This document shows positions 1-12,000 of a DNA stretch of 64,000 nt, one piece after another (the first letter of the stretch is position 1; each line of letters begins with the position of its first letter). This stretch comes from Neckera pumila. Taxonomy: Eukaryota; Streptophyta; Bryopsida; Hypnales; Neckeraceae. Below the pieces are notes generated by a model that was not told the DNA's origin, made no database searches, and saw only the letters and a list, made by a program, of their open reading frames with translations. Both the position numbers and the translations under genes were made by a program. The stretch covers positions 35,879,413 to 35,943,412 of the forward strand of contig OZ018410.1 in the NCBI GenBank assembly GCA_963969595.1, given 5' to 3'.

Positions 1-1287
1 TAAAACCATACCATGCATCTAATAATTCCCAAAAAATACTATTGAGAGCATATTCAAATTAACCGCATTTTCCTATACACGATATACTTGCATGCAGTTC
101 TAGTTATGCATAGCCCCAAATGCAAGCTTCGCATTTCAGTTCTCTACTATGGCAGCCTCAAGCTCTTACTTTGATCATCTGCAAGCTTGCTATTCCTAAT
201 CGGTTCCAAAAGCTCCTCCACTCCCCTACAGACATGCAAAAGATTTGTTGCCATCACACCTATAACTTTGTCCCAAGCCACATACCCGGACCTCGCATTC
301 AAGAATTAAGGCCGGAGGTCTATAAAGTATCCCTCTTGCTATTCCAATAATAAAGGTGTAAAATGAAAATTAAATGAAGCATAAAGGCAAACTCAAATGT
401 CAAAGACAACAATTGACATTATAATTTTTGGAGTCTAAATGAATATGCTATAAATTTTTGAAATTGCACTGCATAGATCTAAAAGTATCTTTATCCAAAA
501 CTATCAAATAGGATTGCATCCAAAAATTTAGTATCAATCTTGCATTAAAATAGCCGAGGGAATGTCTAGTTGTAGAATATGTATTCTGCCTTTCTAGTGT
601 GCACAATGCAAGAACTATTCAAACTTCCAGTACCTCTAAGATTGGGAAACTACAACTATGCAAGAGCTCCCAATGATACCGAGAACAACACATGAGCAAA
701 GAAACAAATAACAAATAACAAACCGACAGAATTTGATAAGAGAAATGAGCGGATGAAGACCTCGATTGCAACAAATGTACACCCTCCCCACTACAAAGGC
801 TAAATTCATAAAATCCACCTATTGTGGTTGATAAAAACTTTCAAATTTCAAAACAAACAAAGAGATTCCAAAACATTCAGTAGCAAAGTTGTTGGCTGCC
901 TTCCCCCCAATGGAATGGTGTGGTATATTCCATATCATTTTATCCGTTGAATGAGATGGTGTGGAATAAACCACACCATCAGTAGCTAAAATACACGCGT
1001 CAATTTTGTCAGAGAGTAAATCAATTGGATGCAACTGTACAAGGTACATTAAAAATTAAAACAAAACCAGAAATCATACACCCATTAAACCAAATGCACA
1101 ATAACCAACGTTCTACACCCATAAATTGTGTGTTTTGAAAACTCAAAATATTATTGGTTTAGTATGAATGCAAGCTAAATGTTGGATTCATTGTTTTTTG
1201 GTGTGTTTTGATGTAAAAATGAAAAAACAATGAACCAACCATTTCAGTTGCATCCATACAAAACCAGTTGTATTGTGAGCTTTCAAG
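1..1287. other. Intergenic, no gene seen
   Basis: AT-rich DNA without a convincing coding exon on either strand. Open frames are under 80 codons and resemble nothing I recognise. A small imperfect inverted repeat lies near 915-995 (a GGTGTGG-type motif repeated and inverted). Confidence 0.6.
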
Positions 1288-1898
1288 GGAAAAGAAAAGC
1301 CATATGTATACACATGGAGTGGTAGGAGACAGATCAACCCATGTAGGATAAATAGATTAGAATTTGTAGTTCCTCAAGCACTCACAATTAAGTCAAAAAC
1401 AAAGATTTGTGTTAAGAGTAGAGTTTCATACCTCATTTAGGCACAATAGAATAACTTTTTCAAAAAAAATTTAACTAAAAAAGTTGATGAATGAAGATAG
1501 GTTTTACCTCCAAAAATTTGTTTGGCATTTTGAATCTCCAATCAAGAGTTATGGACAAATTTGAGAGGGATTGGAATGGACATTTTCTTTAACATTTTAA
1601 AAAAACACTATCTCAAATTTGTCCATAAATTTTGATTGGAGATTTAAAATGCCAGACAGACTTTTTGGAGGTGAAACTATCTTCATTCACCAACTTTTTT
1701 TAGTTCAAAGTTTTTTGAGAAAAGTTATTCTACTATGCCTAAATGAGGTCTAAAATTCTACTCTTAACACAATTCTTTGTTTTTGACTTAACTCTAAGTG
1801 CTTGAGGAACTACAAATTCTAACTTATTTATTTCACATGGGTTGTTCTACCTCCTACCACCCCATGTGTATATATAGAGTTGTCTTTTCACTTGAAAA
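1288..1898. mobile_element. Long palindromic (foldback) MITE-like element
   Basis: Two arms of about 290 bp, roughly 1288-1585 and 1600-1898, are imperfect reverse complements with almost no spacer. Matching landmarks are the GGTAGGAG block near 1322 against CTCCTACC near 1850, the TTAGGCACAATAGAATAAC block near 1438 against its complement near 1725, and the ATCAAGAGTTATGGACAAAT block near 1541 against its complement near 1617. A diverged relative lies inside the TIR element at 58282-59390, so this is a dispersed family. No coding capacity was seen. Confidence 0.75.
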
Positions 1899-4800
1899 CC
1901 CAAAATATGTTATTGATGGCAAATGGTTGTAATGCATTACTCATTAGATTCATTGCCAACATCTTTTTCTACAGATATTTGCTAATTTATATGTCTCATC
2001 TTAAAATTAACAAATGAAAATGGAACTTACCAAAATTTATTGCCATTATCTTGGTATCCAAGCTTACAATAATTATGTGAGCGTGGATGAGGACTCCAGA
2101 GAGAGAAAGGCAGCCTTTGAAGGCTACTGAATGTTATGTCAACAAATTCAATTGGCTTCATTAAATACTGCTTTGATTGCTTCCATATCTATAAAGAAAA
2201 TCAGGTAAATTCTCCACAATAGAGATTGCAATGAGCTTTGCTTGACCAAAATTGAGGTCAGCTTCAGTTATTGCCAAAACCAAACCACTGTACATGTGTT
2301 ATTGCATTGAGGTTCGAAGAACCCAACTTGAATGCCAATTTACAGCCAAATTTCTCAACCACCAATTCCCAATGGTAATTTACACTACAATAAAATTATT
2401 TATTTATTTATTTTTATTTTTAAAATTCCTGCAATCAACAAATAGTGCTCTGGCAAATCAGAAAGAAAATACAACGACACTTGCAAGTTCATTGTAAGCC
2501 ATCGTCAATGACAAATCAACCAACCTGAGATGCAATTTCAACGCAATTCAATTTTGAGAATCGGCATTCCTGACGTTCTTTCCCTGGCGCCGAAGTTCTC
2601 CTTTAGGTTTTAAAATTAATAATGCTCCAATGCCCTAAAATCTATAATGTTCCAATATCCCTGGCAGCTTGCAATGTAGATTTTGTCTACTCAACAAAAT
2701 CCCAAGACAATAAATATAGGTGGGTAATCACTCTAGGAAAGGTCAATAAGTCTAATGTTTTGTGACTAAAGTCGCTTGATTTGTATTGTGGACACTCATT
2801 TACTTGAAATCTAAGTTTATTTGTGGAAATAATTCAAGAAACCACACTCATTGTCAATTGGTCTTAGTCCAAATCCAATGTTTATTTATAATAGACTCAA
2901 ATATATGCGGTTCTAGTCCTATATAGTGCTGTTGGCTCTTGTCAAGTCTTCTTGTCAGTTCCTCAGGTTTTATCAGTTTGTTATGGAATATGCATGCCTA
3001 TCAACTTAATCAAAATGCCAAGTTATATACTTTTAAATATTATAAACTTTTAGGGACAATAGTGCATTTAATTAATTCTTCTTACATTCTTTCCATCTAA
3101 AATCGTATTTAAAATTACTAGCCTAATTGCCATTTTATCATGCAAATATGAAGCCAGTATTTTTATCATTTTTTCCAGTATACAAAGCATGAATAGTTTG
3201 AGTTCATTCCTGGTTTATTTATTTTGTAATCTTGAAGTCATCCTCATAGCTTTAGCTTTTCCAAAATCAATTTGTCAATGGCCTGAGGTGTTTTGGTTTG
3301 AATCAAATAGACCAAGAATATACACAAGATTCTAGTCGGCTCCACTACTGTGAAGGCACTCCCTGGTTGTTGTGTTTGTGGCCTAATCGACTTAATTGGT
3401 CTCAAATAATTGAGTAGGTCTCACATACTTACACACGCACATTGTGATTGACCTATATTTCTAAAATCCAGTACTTAAGTTACACAAAGCCACAGACCAT
3501 TAATTAATTACATCATACAACTCACTGGATGAACTCACAACAATTTGACTCCCTTTCAAGCCTCAAAGACTCTCAGTCAACTTGATCGCACAATAATTTA
3601 ATAATCACTATTAGAAATTACTTAATATTTATCATTTCAGTACTCAATATATGGTTTAACATAATGCATTCTACACTTGAACTACAAAGATCATCTCAAT
3701 GAATCAAGTTTTTCATTCCTCCAATTGACTTAACAATCATGAATTAATACTTTCAAGATATTTAGACATTGCACTATTATTCCAATTAGTCAATGTCTAT
3801 ATACTTATACACATGCGAAACCATCACACACTACACCCATAATAACGCAATTACAAATGTTCAATTGACAAAGTAATCCACAGCTTCTACTTTACTAATC
3901 CCACCCAAATTGATCCAAACAAAAATTCACTCAAAAAATCTTACAGCTTGCAAGTTTCACAATAAGCAACAGTATTTCCGATGTACACACACACGCACTG
4001 AAGCATACACATAAGGATTAACAGCTTATAGCTCTTGCCAATTAAATCTCACAAATGACTTTACAACTCCATCACGCAATTTCCCAAATAACAGCCGATT
4101 GTTTGCAGCTCTCATTAGCACCACTACTAATTAAATTTGGTTAACGCAAATTCTCCATATTAAATTTCTCATACAAACTAGTATATTCAAATAGACTCAG
4201 TTCTATTTATAGACTTGATCCTATTTGAATTCATTAACTAGCTCCATCAATTCCACATTGAATAATTTAATCTAATTAGCCATGTAAAGAATTATAAAAG
4301 AAACCATAACATATTCACTTGTCAATTAGTATTATCCATTAGCTACGTAAATTGACACATAGTTCACCACTATTATTTGACCACTACAACTTAATTGCTA
4401 TATATACTTACTCAATTAGATAAAATTATCAATTCTTGCTCTATCAAGTTGACAATACTCATACTTATACTCATTCAGTAGACTAGCAATTCTCTTATAC
4501 ATTCACAGCTTGTTAAATCAACTTCAATTCGATCACCTAATTGCTTCCAGACAGCGTGCACAACAACTTGACCACCGAAGCTCAAGAATTGTTATTCAAT
4601 TCACGCTTTCCACTTGACAAAATTTCACACGTTGTTTCTCTCACTGTAGCACACAGTTCACTTGGCAATTTGATTTACAAATTCAATTGACTCAACTGAT
4701 TCCAGTTATTACACTTGAGGTTTTTCAAACACACATACAATTTCACTAATATCTTCTCACAAATAAGTCACAATCCAATCACTCAATTAGAATCAAGCTG

Positions 4801-7111
4801 CACAATGGCAAACAAATTGATACAAAGACCATTTCACAATTTTACATATATTAATATATTTGACAAATAGTACAGCACTGGAGAAAAACATGAAGTTAAT
4901 GCTCTTCTAAACTTGAGAGAGAGAGATTGACTAGACATTTGGACTTATAGTCTCCAAAAGAAAATTATCCAAAGGATACAATTGTTCACTGGAAGTATGC
5001 ATCTATCTACTTGACTTGCTTCAAATCCTAGCCCATTAGCCCCTTCATATCCACTTTTGTGTCTTTTAGATTTCTATCCAAGATATTTAGCTATTTGACA
5101 TACTACAATGGAAAATGGTCTATTTGTTTACTCTATTCACATTTGCAAAGCCAAATAGACAAAAAGATTTGAAAAATGTAGAACTACACTGCCCAAGGCC
5201 CTCTGTAAGCCTTTGAGGCATTGCAATGCAAATTTTATTGTAGTGTAAGTTACCCTACCCAAGCTACCTCTGTTCATGAAAAATGGCATTCCCCCCTATA
5301 ATTCATGAGCACATCTGATTGTACATTTTTTGGGTGGAGCAACAAGATATTCCTTGTCTCTACATTCAAAGAAACATTTAAAAAATATAGTAAATTTTTC
5401 TGTTCGTAGTGAGCTACCTCAAATTGCTATGTTACCAAAAAACATTGTTTGGTCCTTAAGAGGTTTAAAAAATAAAATTTAAAAAAGACTCTCAATTTAA
5501 TTCTTCTACATAAAATAATTTAAATCCATATTTTCAATGCAAAATAAAGATTAATTAAAAATATTAAAAATTTTATAGTCAAGTATAGCAAGGTGCAAAA
5601 AAATGTTTTCTTCACTTTTAATGCAAATATCTTACAAACTAAACAATCACAATTTTTTGAAATTTCTTCTATTCATTCCTTTAAACTAATTTAGTGCAAG
5701 AAAAATATGCAAAAATAAAATTAAAAAATCTTTCTTTAATGTAGTAGAAATGAAAATTTTGAGGGTTTTTTGACAACGACTAAAAAATATGGCCTCAGTC
5801 TTGCAGGAATTAATAGCCATCCTAATGTCTCTTTAATATTATTATCCAAAATATATTGTCAATGTTGGTTGAGAAACCCTTATTGTGTTTAATCCTTTTA
5901 CTTTTGAATCATTTTTTGAATTTTTCACATTTTTGCTTATAAATTCATACAAATATATTATTTTCATTATTTTCATTAAACTGGTTATAAAAATGATCAT
6001 CTTTTAAAGATTCAAGAATTGTTATAGAAGAAAGAAAAGATATTGTGACAAGTTACTGATTTGAAGTACTTTGCTCATCATTTTAAATATGAATGTTGAA
6101 GCCTTATGAGTTAAGATAATCTTTGGTTTTTAATTTATACTTTTTATATGCCCACTTTAGGCCTCAAAGTCTTACCACTGGGCCAGTATAGGAAGAGAGG
6201 CTTATACAGCTGCAATATAGGGGACAAGTTTTACATGATGGATTTTCATTATTTGTAGAAGAATTGAAAACTTGAACTAAAAGACGAGATTGCCACATAG
6301 AATAACAATCATTAAAATCTATCATTTACTTATTGGATGAGATCATTCTACTATATTCTACCTTCAAAAAACACCAACCATCTCTATGCCTTGGAATTTG
6401 GGACCAAAGCTAGTGTTACTTAAAAAATAAGTTAGTTGTAATCCACCGTGGAAATATGGATATGATATATGGTTCAAGGTAGATATATAAATGCAAATAT
6501 ATAGATACAAATAAAGGTATAGATATATTTGGAGATACATACATACAGAGATAATTATGTACACAAGCATTTGTTTATGCTATATCCTTTGTTGTAGTTG
6601 CACACCGGCACACAAGTATATTTAGAATAATTCTTTTGATTAAAAAAATATCCAATAGGCTTACTAGGATTTTCAATCTATTTAGCATGCTTGAAATAGG
6701 ATGAAAACATCCAAAAATATCCTTGTATCTATTCTTGACGAGTAAGCTTCCATTGAAAGTGTTTCCAAAAGTGCCATTAAAACATTCCTTTACTTAAATC
6801 CCTAAATGCCCAAGAGACCATATATAGTTGATTTAGTATTTTGGGCTTATTTTGGTATGGGTAATTAAATTCCTTTGACAATTAAATTTTTTTTTTATAG
6901 ACAGTATTATAGATTAACTATTGGAAGCTTTTATTTTTCACTAAAATAGATAAATATTTTATTTTTGAGAGGTCCTCAAAGGCATGTATGTACCATTGTG
7001 GAAGAGTAAAGCTTACAAATTTTATTTTATTTTCCGGCTTTAAGCAAAGCTTTCTAGTTTCACTTGGATTGAGATCTATAATTATGCTTTGAGAGTGGCA
7101 ATTTTGCACTC
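1899..7111. other. Intergenic, no gene seen
   Basis: About 5 kb of AT-rich sequence with no recognisable exon or RNA gene. The stretch 5480-5805 is a decayed half-copy of the TTAA-element family seen at 25-31 kb. The stretch 6470-6560 is low-complexity (ATAGATAT)-like sequence. The rest shows no structure that I can read. Confidence 0.55.
5480..5805 (+). mobile_element. Decayed fragment of the TTAA element family
   Basis: Collinear with the right half of the copy at 25487-26413: the same order of the GACTCTCAATT block, the TTTTCTTCACTT block, the ATGCAAATATCTTAC block and the terminal GAGGGTTTTTTG followed by GGCCT. The TTAA ends are no longer clear. Confidence 0.55.
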
Positions 7112-7268
7112 AAAATTGGTATGCAAACTAATAAGTAAGCTCTTTAAATATCTATGCAATTAGACTTTGAAAAAAAAAAAATTGCTTCATATGCAAAATT
7201 GGTATGCATTAATAAGCAAGCTCTTTAAATATCTATACAATTAGATTTTGAAAAAAACAACAATTTAC
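7112..7268 (+). repeat. Tandem duplication, about 83-bp unit, two copies
   Basis: The block AAAATTGGTATGCA followed by AATAAG, AAGCTCTTTAAATATCTAT and CAATTAGA occurs at 7112-7180 and again at 7195-7262 with few differences. Just downstream (about 7370-7425) a 26-bp unit ending AAATTTCAGTTTTATGA is also repeated twice. Confidence 0.75.
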
Positions 7269-7409
7269 TTCATTGGAGATAACTATAAGCCCATGCTTTT
7301 TTTTCATAGGAAAAATACGCTTGGAAAGGCTTGGGCACTTTGGGATTAAGTGCAAGGTTGCTTCAGTGTTGATTCTCTAAATTTCAGTTTTATGATTGAT
7401 TCTGTAAAT

Positions 7410-7545
7410 TTCAGTTTTATGACCGAGCTTTACGATGGTTTCAAAGGCCAGGGAGCTCCCACTTTGAAAATTCATAGTAATTACATGTCTTATCCAAAAC
7501 TTCTATTTTTTGTTTGAAAATTCACGATTTTCAATCGCTAATACC
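7410..7545 (+). repeat. Dispersed repeat, inverted partner near 30400-30545
   Basis: The order of blocks (AGGGAGCTCCCACTTTGAAAA, ATTACAT, TTTTCAATCGCTAATA) is found in reverse complement at about 30420-30520. Decayed, with no coding content; the family is unknown. Confidence 0.5.
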
Positions 7546-7730
7546 ACTGAAATGTTTTTTTCTTGAGAAAGTTGCCTCCAACTATGCTGAATTACTTATT
7601 TTGAAGTTTTTTTGGGTGTTTTCACCGTAACTAAGAACAGAGAGAGGTTGATGTATTATTTTCAGTCTTATCCTTGTTCATATTTATCCTGTAGCATACG
7701 CATGGTAATATACATCCAGTATGAACTACA

Positions 7731-9035
7731 AACACGTCACGACCTTGTCTCTTCCAACACCAAGAATGAACTTCTAATACCACTTCGACCGGAGCTTGTC
7801 GAGCTGCTCACCTCATGAAATTGACTGCATGAAATTACAAAGTGACAGACAGAATTGAAGAGAGCACCTGTCTTTTCTCATACAAACAAAGCAGCAGAAA
7901 AGCAGAAAGCCAAAAATCCAACAACATCATGAACCCAATTTATTTATTAATGCAACTTGCAATGAAATTTCACAACTTAGTAGGAAACTAATTAATAGTT
8001 CAAAACTCCATAACTCCAGCTGTGAAATTCTGAGGGTCTACAGACTCTTTAGATGTCTCTGGTGAAGGCCATCGATCATAAGCAGTTCTGAATCTGTGAG
8101 TCCATCTTTTGGCATTCTCCTTAATTTCATGTTCCTGTATAAATTCATGGGAAGTGGAAGCGTTGGATTTCATCCTTGTAATGTTTTTTCAGTTTTCCTG
8201 GAGCACATGCCAATCATGGGACTAGATTCAAAGCATCCGGGCTAGTTGCGCCTTGCAAGATCATGAAGAAAAATTCAGTCAAATTCGTTGAGACATTGAG
8301 CTTCTGATTCCAGGCTACGTGTGCACTATAACTAGTTACAACCTGGTTGTGCGCGTTCGTTGAAGGCAGTACATACTGCCATACTTTGAATCCCACAAGG
8401 TGATCGAAAATTGTATTCGACTGTGGAAATGGAGAGACTGTTGCTCAAGATTCGAGAGCTTGAGAGAGAAGCCCAGATTTTGATCGACCGGGAGCCTGGC
8501 AGCGACAGCATCCCTTCGCCATTGCAAGTGCAGCAGAAATGCAAGAGTCCAGTGCAACAGGCGCCACGATTCTTGCCTCGACTCTCCACTGCTGGCAAAT
8601 CCAATGTAGTTGCCTTGGAAGATGGCAACCAGACACCAAAGGTAATACACTGCAGCCAATTCTGAATCAATGGAAGTTCTATCAATGCTCAGTCGTCGAA
8701 AATCGCAAAGCTAATGTGCTCATATTGGTTAAAATGGCACCATGACTGTGAAATTGCTCTCAAACCTTTGAAAGAATTAATTTTGAGGTTTTAGATGGGA
8801 ATCTGGAGAACGATCGGTGTATCTCTTGAAATTTTTTGCCATGTAAATGAATATGCAAATAGTAGTAGTAGCCGTGGAAGATGGTAACCAGACACCGATC
8901 GAAGGTGCCTCACTGTAACCAATTCTGAATCAATGGAAGATCTGTCAGTGTTCTGTTGTTAAATTTCGCACAACCGATGTGCTCATATTAGTAAAATTGG
9001 AGCCACGATTGTGACATTGCACTCAAACCTTCAAT
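7731..9035 (+). repeat. Segmental duplication copy 1 (DNMT3 promoter, exon 1, part of intron)
   Basis: Collinear with 14406-15866. Shared landmarks in order: the GACCTTGTCTCTTCCAACACC block, GACAGACAGA, the CAGCAGAAAAGC block, CTCCAGCTGTGAAA, the GGGAAGTGGAAGCGTTGGAT block, the 71-codon exon, and the downstream intron with the GTAGTAGTAGCCGTGGAAGATGG block. Copy 2 has about 120 extra bp near 14540-14650. The right boundary falls at about 9035, directly against the last TAF4 exon. The two copies sit in direct orientation on either side of the TAF4 gene. Confidence 0.85.
8429..8641 (+). CDS. Distal copy of DNMT3 first coding exon (alternative first exon or relic)
   Basis: Open frame of 71 codons starting at ATG 8429 and ending in AAG at a GTAATA donor (8642), phase 0. 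The protein is identical to the proximal exon at 15243-15455. Only two of 213 bases differ, both synonymous third positions, while the adjoining intron differs at several per cent. The N-terminal part (KIRELEREAQIL) is predicted helical; the rest is Gln/Pro/Ser rich with no known domain. If transcribed it could splice into the DNMT3 body over the intervening antisense TAF4 gene, because the donor and phase are intact. Alternatively it is a young duplicate with no partner exons. Which is true cannot be read from the sequence. Confidence 0.5.
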
Positions 9036-9057
9036 TGACTCACTGCCAGCCGTTACA

Positions 9058-12000
9058 TCATTCATTCAACGCGTTGATGCTCTGGTCAGCAACTGTCTCT
9101 TGCGTCTTCTGCTTCTTACTGCAGCACCACCCAACATATCAGCACAACTGTTCTCGATACACCGACTCAACAAAGTGCACATAGTATGTCCGATGGCCCT
9201 ATCCACAACAATTGTAGTGAGGACGACCGTTTATCTTGCATCACTTAGGAGCTTTATGGTTGAGCTGGCCAATAGCAACAAATTAAGTGGTCACTTATGG
9301 ATAGTTCATTTATGGTTTAAAAGTCATAACTCTAGTAGTTTTATCCATGTGGGTCAGACGCAAGAACCTAAGGTGGCCCTTGCACATCGTCATCCAGTCA
9401 ACCCATGTCCTTGATCTCAGCGCTTGATAAAAAAGAATTGGTAAAAGTGGATAGAGAAACTGAAAGCCACTGCATTCAAATGCGAACAATTATGACCAAA
9501 GAAGCAAGATTAAAAAAAACGACCAACTCCGGCTTTCACTATAACACATTCCCATCCCTTCGCAAGTGAACGTGATCGACACAAAGTACCTGTCTGATGA
9601 GGCCACCTGCCTGGGGCGTATTGCTCCCAGTCGCTGTGCACCTGGATGCGAAGGATTTGAGAAGACAGGCAGACCTGGATACAGAGACATTGGACTCGCT
9701 GCTAGTGCAATGGTCGCTTGGCTCTTCTCAACACCTGCAGCGGCTACACTGGGGGCTTCCGCCACTGTCGCAGTTGCCTGAGGCTCTGCTACCTCAGGAA
9801 GTTCCACTTGGCCAAGAGCTTTAATGCCCACCTGACCAGCGAAAGCAAAGGACGATTAGACGCGGAGCGAAAAGCTAATAAGTTGAGTTTAGGAATCGAC
9901 TACATACGCCAACAATTCCAACCTAGACAATCCCATGACTCGAAGTCTTAAGCAGGACACACAAGATGGGACGCTATACCAGTGTAAATAATGGTGAATA
10001 TGAGAAATGAAGTACAAGTAAAAGAAGAAAATAAAAGAAGTTAGACCAGAATGTAAAAACTGCGCATCAGCTGAAAGTACTAAGTAAATGCAAATACAAT
10101 TAGAATAATTAGGAGTCAATGCGATACTACCTGACCCAGTTGTGTGGTAGTCACTGGATCTCTCTGTGAAGCGACTCCTGGATGCTGCTCCATTTGTGGC
10201 TCCTGCTTGATTGCAGGAACAGTCTGCACTCCCTGCTGCTTGCTCTCGAGCAGCTTCGGGTGTGGCTGCGGTACTGCCACCGGCATTGACAAAGACTGTG
10301 CTACTTGACCCGGTGTTTGAGCATGAGTGTGTACAACGCTAGCACTTCCTTGCTGCTGTCTCCTCAATCTTTCATCTTCTTGAGTTTTCCCAATTCTTTC
10401 TTCCTCAGCTCTCTTCTGTTCCTTCTTCAGCTTTGCTTTTGCATACTTCGTCATGGATTTCTGATCTGGCTGCTGTCTCCTCAATCTTTCATCTTCTTGA
10501 AATTTCCTAATTTTTTCTTCCTCAGCTTTCTTCTGTTTCTGTCTCCTCAATCTTTCATCTTCTTGAATTTTCCTAATTTTTTCTTCCTCAGCTTTCATCT
10601 CTTTCTTCTTCAGCTTCGCTTTTGCATACTTTGTCATGGGTTTCTGATCTGACTGCTGACTAGAATCAGACATTGCTGCTGAGAATCCAGGCCGCACCTG
10701 ACCACCCTGTGCTAACCCACTGAATTGCATCGGAGCAGGCGCCTTGGGAACCTGCAGACACCAGCTGCTTGCTCCCGTCAGAAGAGTCTCACAACGACAC
10801 CCAGTCGTCACTTTAAAATCTGTGATACATGGAACCAAAGGATGTACAATCCTAGCTCAGAAAGTTCTCAGTATCAGAACAATTTACCAGGCTCACCAAA
10901 TGTAACGCCGCCAATGATGTCCTAGGAACAGTTCACACCACCAAATCCAGCACATAACAGAAAAGAGGCCATCACATTCACATCATCAGGCACGATCAAC
11001 CCATACCTGTGCATAGAGCCCTGAATGCACTTGAACACCAGCAGTGTGAGGTGTTGAAGGTCGAGCTTGGAAACTACCGAAAGGACTTGCCGCTGGCACT
11101 TGGAGAGGCCTTCCTGCCTGGACTGGCTCCACTGTCTTGTCCACCTTGTTCTTTACTTGCTGTAAAATGGGTGGTAAGAGACTTGATACTCCTTGACTTG
11201 ACGCATCTCCCCCTTGATTTTGTTTTACCAAGGTCGCAGATTGAGATAAGGCGGCGACCTTCGTTGGACCAGATTGAGATGACCCTTGAGGTTGAGCTTC
11301 CACTTTAGACTGCTGGGGCCCTGCCAGACCAATCCCTGCATGACTTGAAATCTGCCTCTGATTCTCACATATGAGACACACTTTAGCACTCCAATACCTT
11401 CCAATCAACTTCGCAGAGGGTGGAACCATACCTACCAATGCCTATGAAGCTCATGCACTGACTGAGATATCCTTCAAATTGACATTATCATTCGGAACAA
11501 GGCCATCCAACGCCATCATATGAGTGAACCTCTATGTACCTGCTGCTGCTGAAATCGATGTTGCTGCTGTCGTAGAGAACGCCACTGTATGAGTATACCT
11601 CTATGCTGCTGCTGAAATTGCTGTTGTAGTCTAGATTGAGCCTGCACAGCAGTAGCGGATGACACAGCAGGAGTCTGCTCAGCCCCTGCTTGTGCACTTT
11701 GGGAGTCAGGAACATGCATAGTATTTGCCGCCTGAGTGTTTGGGCCAGCAGGAGTAGAACTTTCTGATGGTGGCGTTCCAGCAACCTGAGAAGAGTTATT
11801 CGGTTGCTGCTGATTCACTGCTTGACGCTTTCCTTTTTGTTGTTGCTGCAGCACAGATCCAGCGCCACAACAACTTCAGGTGTCAAGAAGGTCATTGACA
11901 CGACAATCTGCAAAATCCAGGGTCTAATGTCCACAATAAAATCTCTGTAATAGACAAAGTTTCCATGGTGGAAGACAAAGAAGACCCGCACACAGTTTGA

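Noticed and set aside
8332..8685. Minus-strand frames of 107-117 codons over the duplicated exon, repeated at 15173-15472
   Set aside because: They are conserved between copies only because the sense exon is; the sense frame has the correct splice donor and only silent differences.
10305..10652. 115-codon Phe/Leu/Ser-rich plus-strand frame resembling membrane repeats
   Set aside because: Antisense of the K/E repeat in TAF4 exon 8; the apparent hydrophobic repeats are the complement of Lys/Glu codons.
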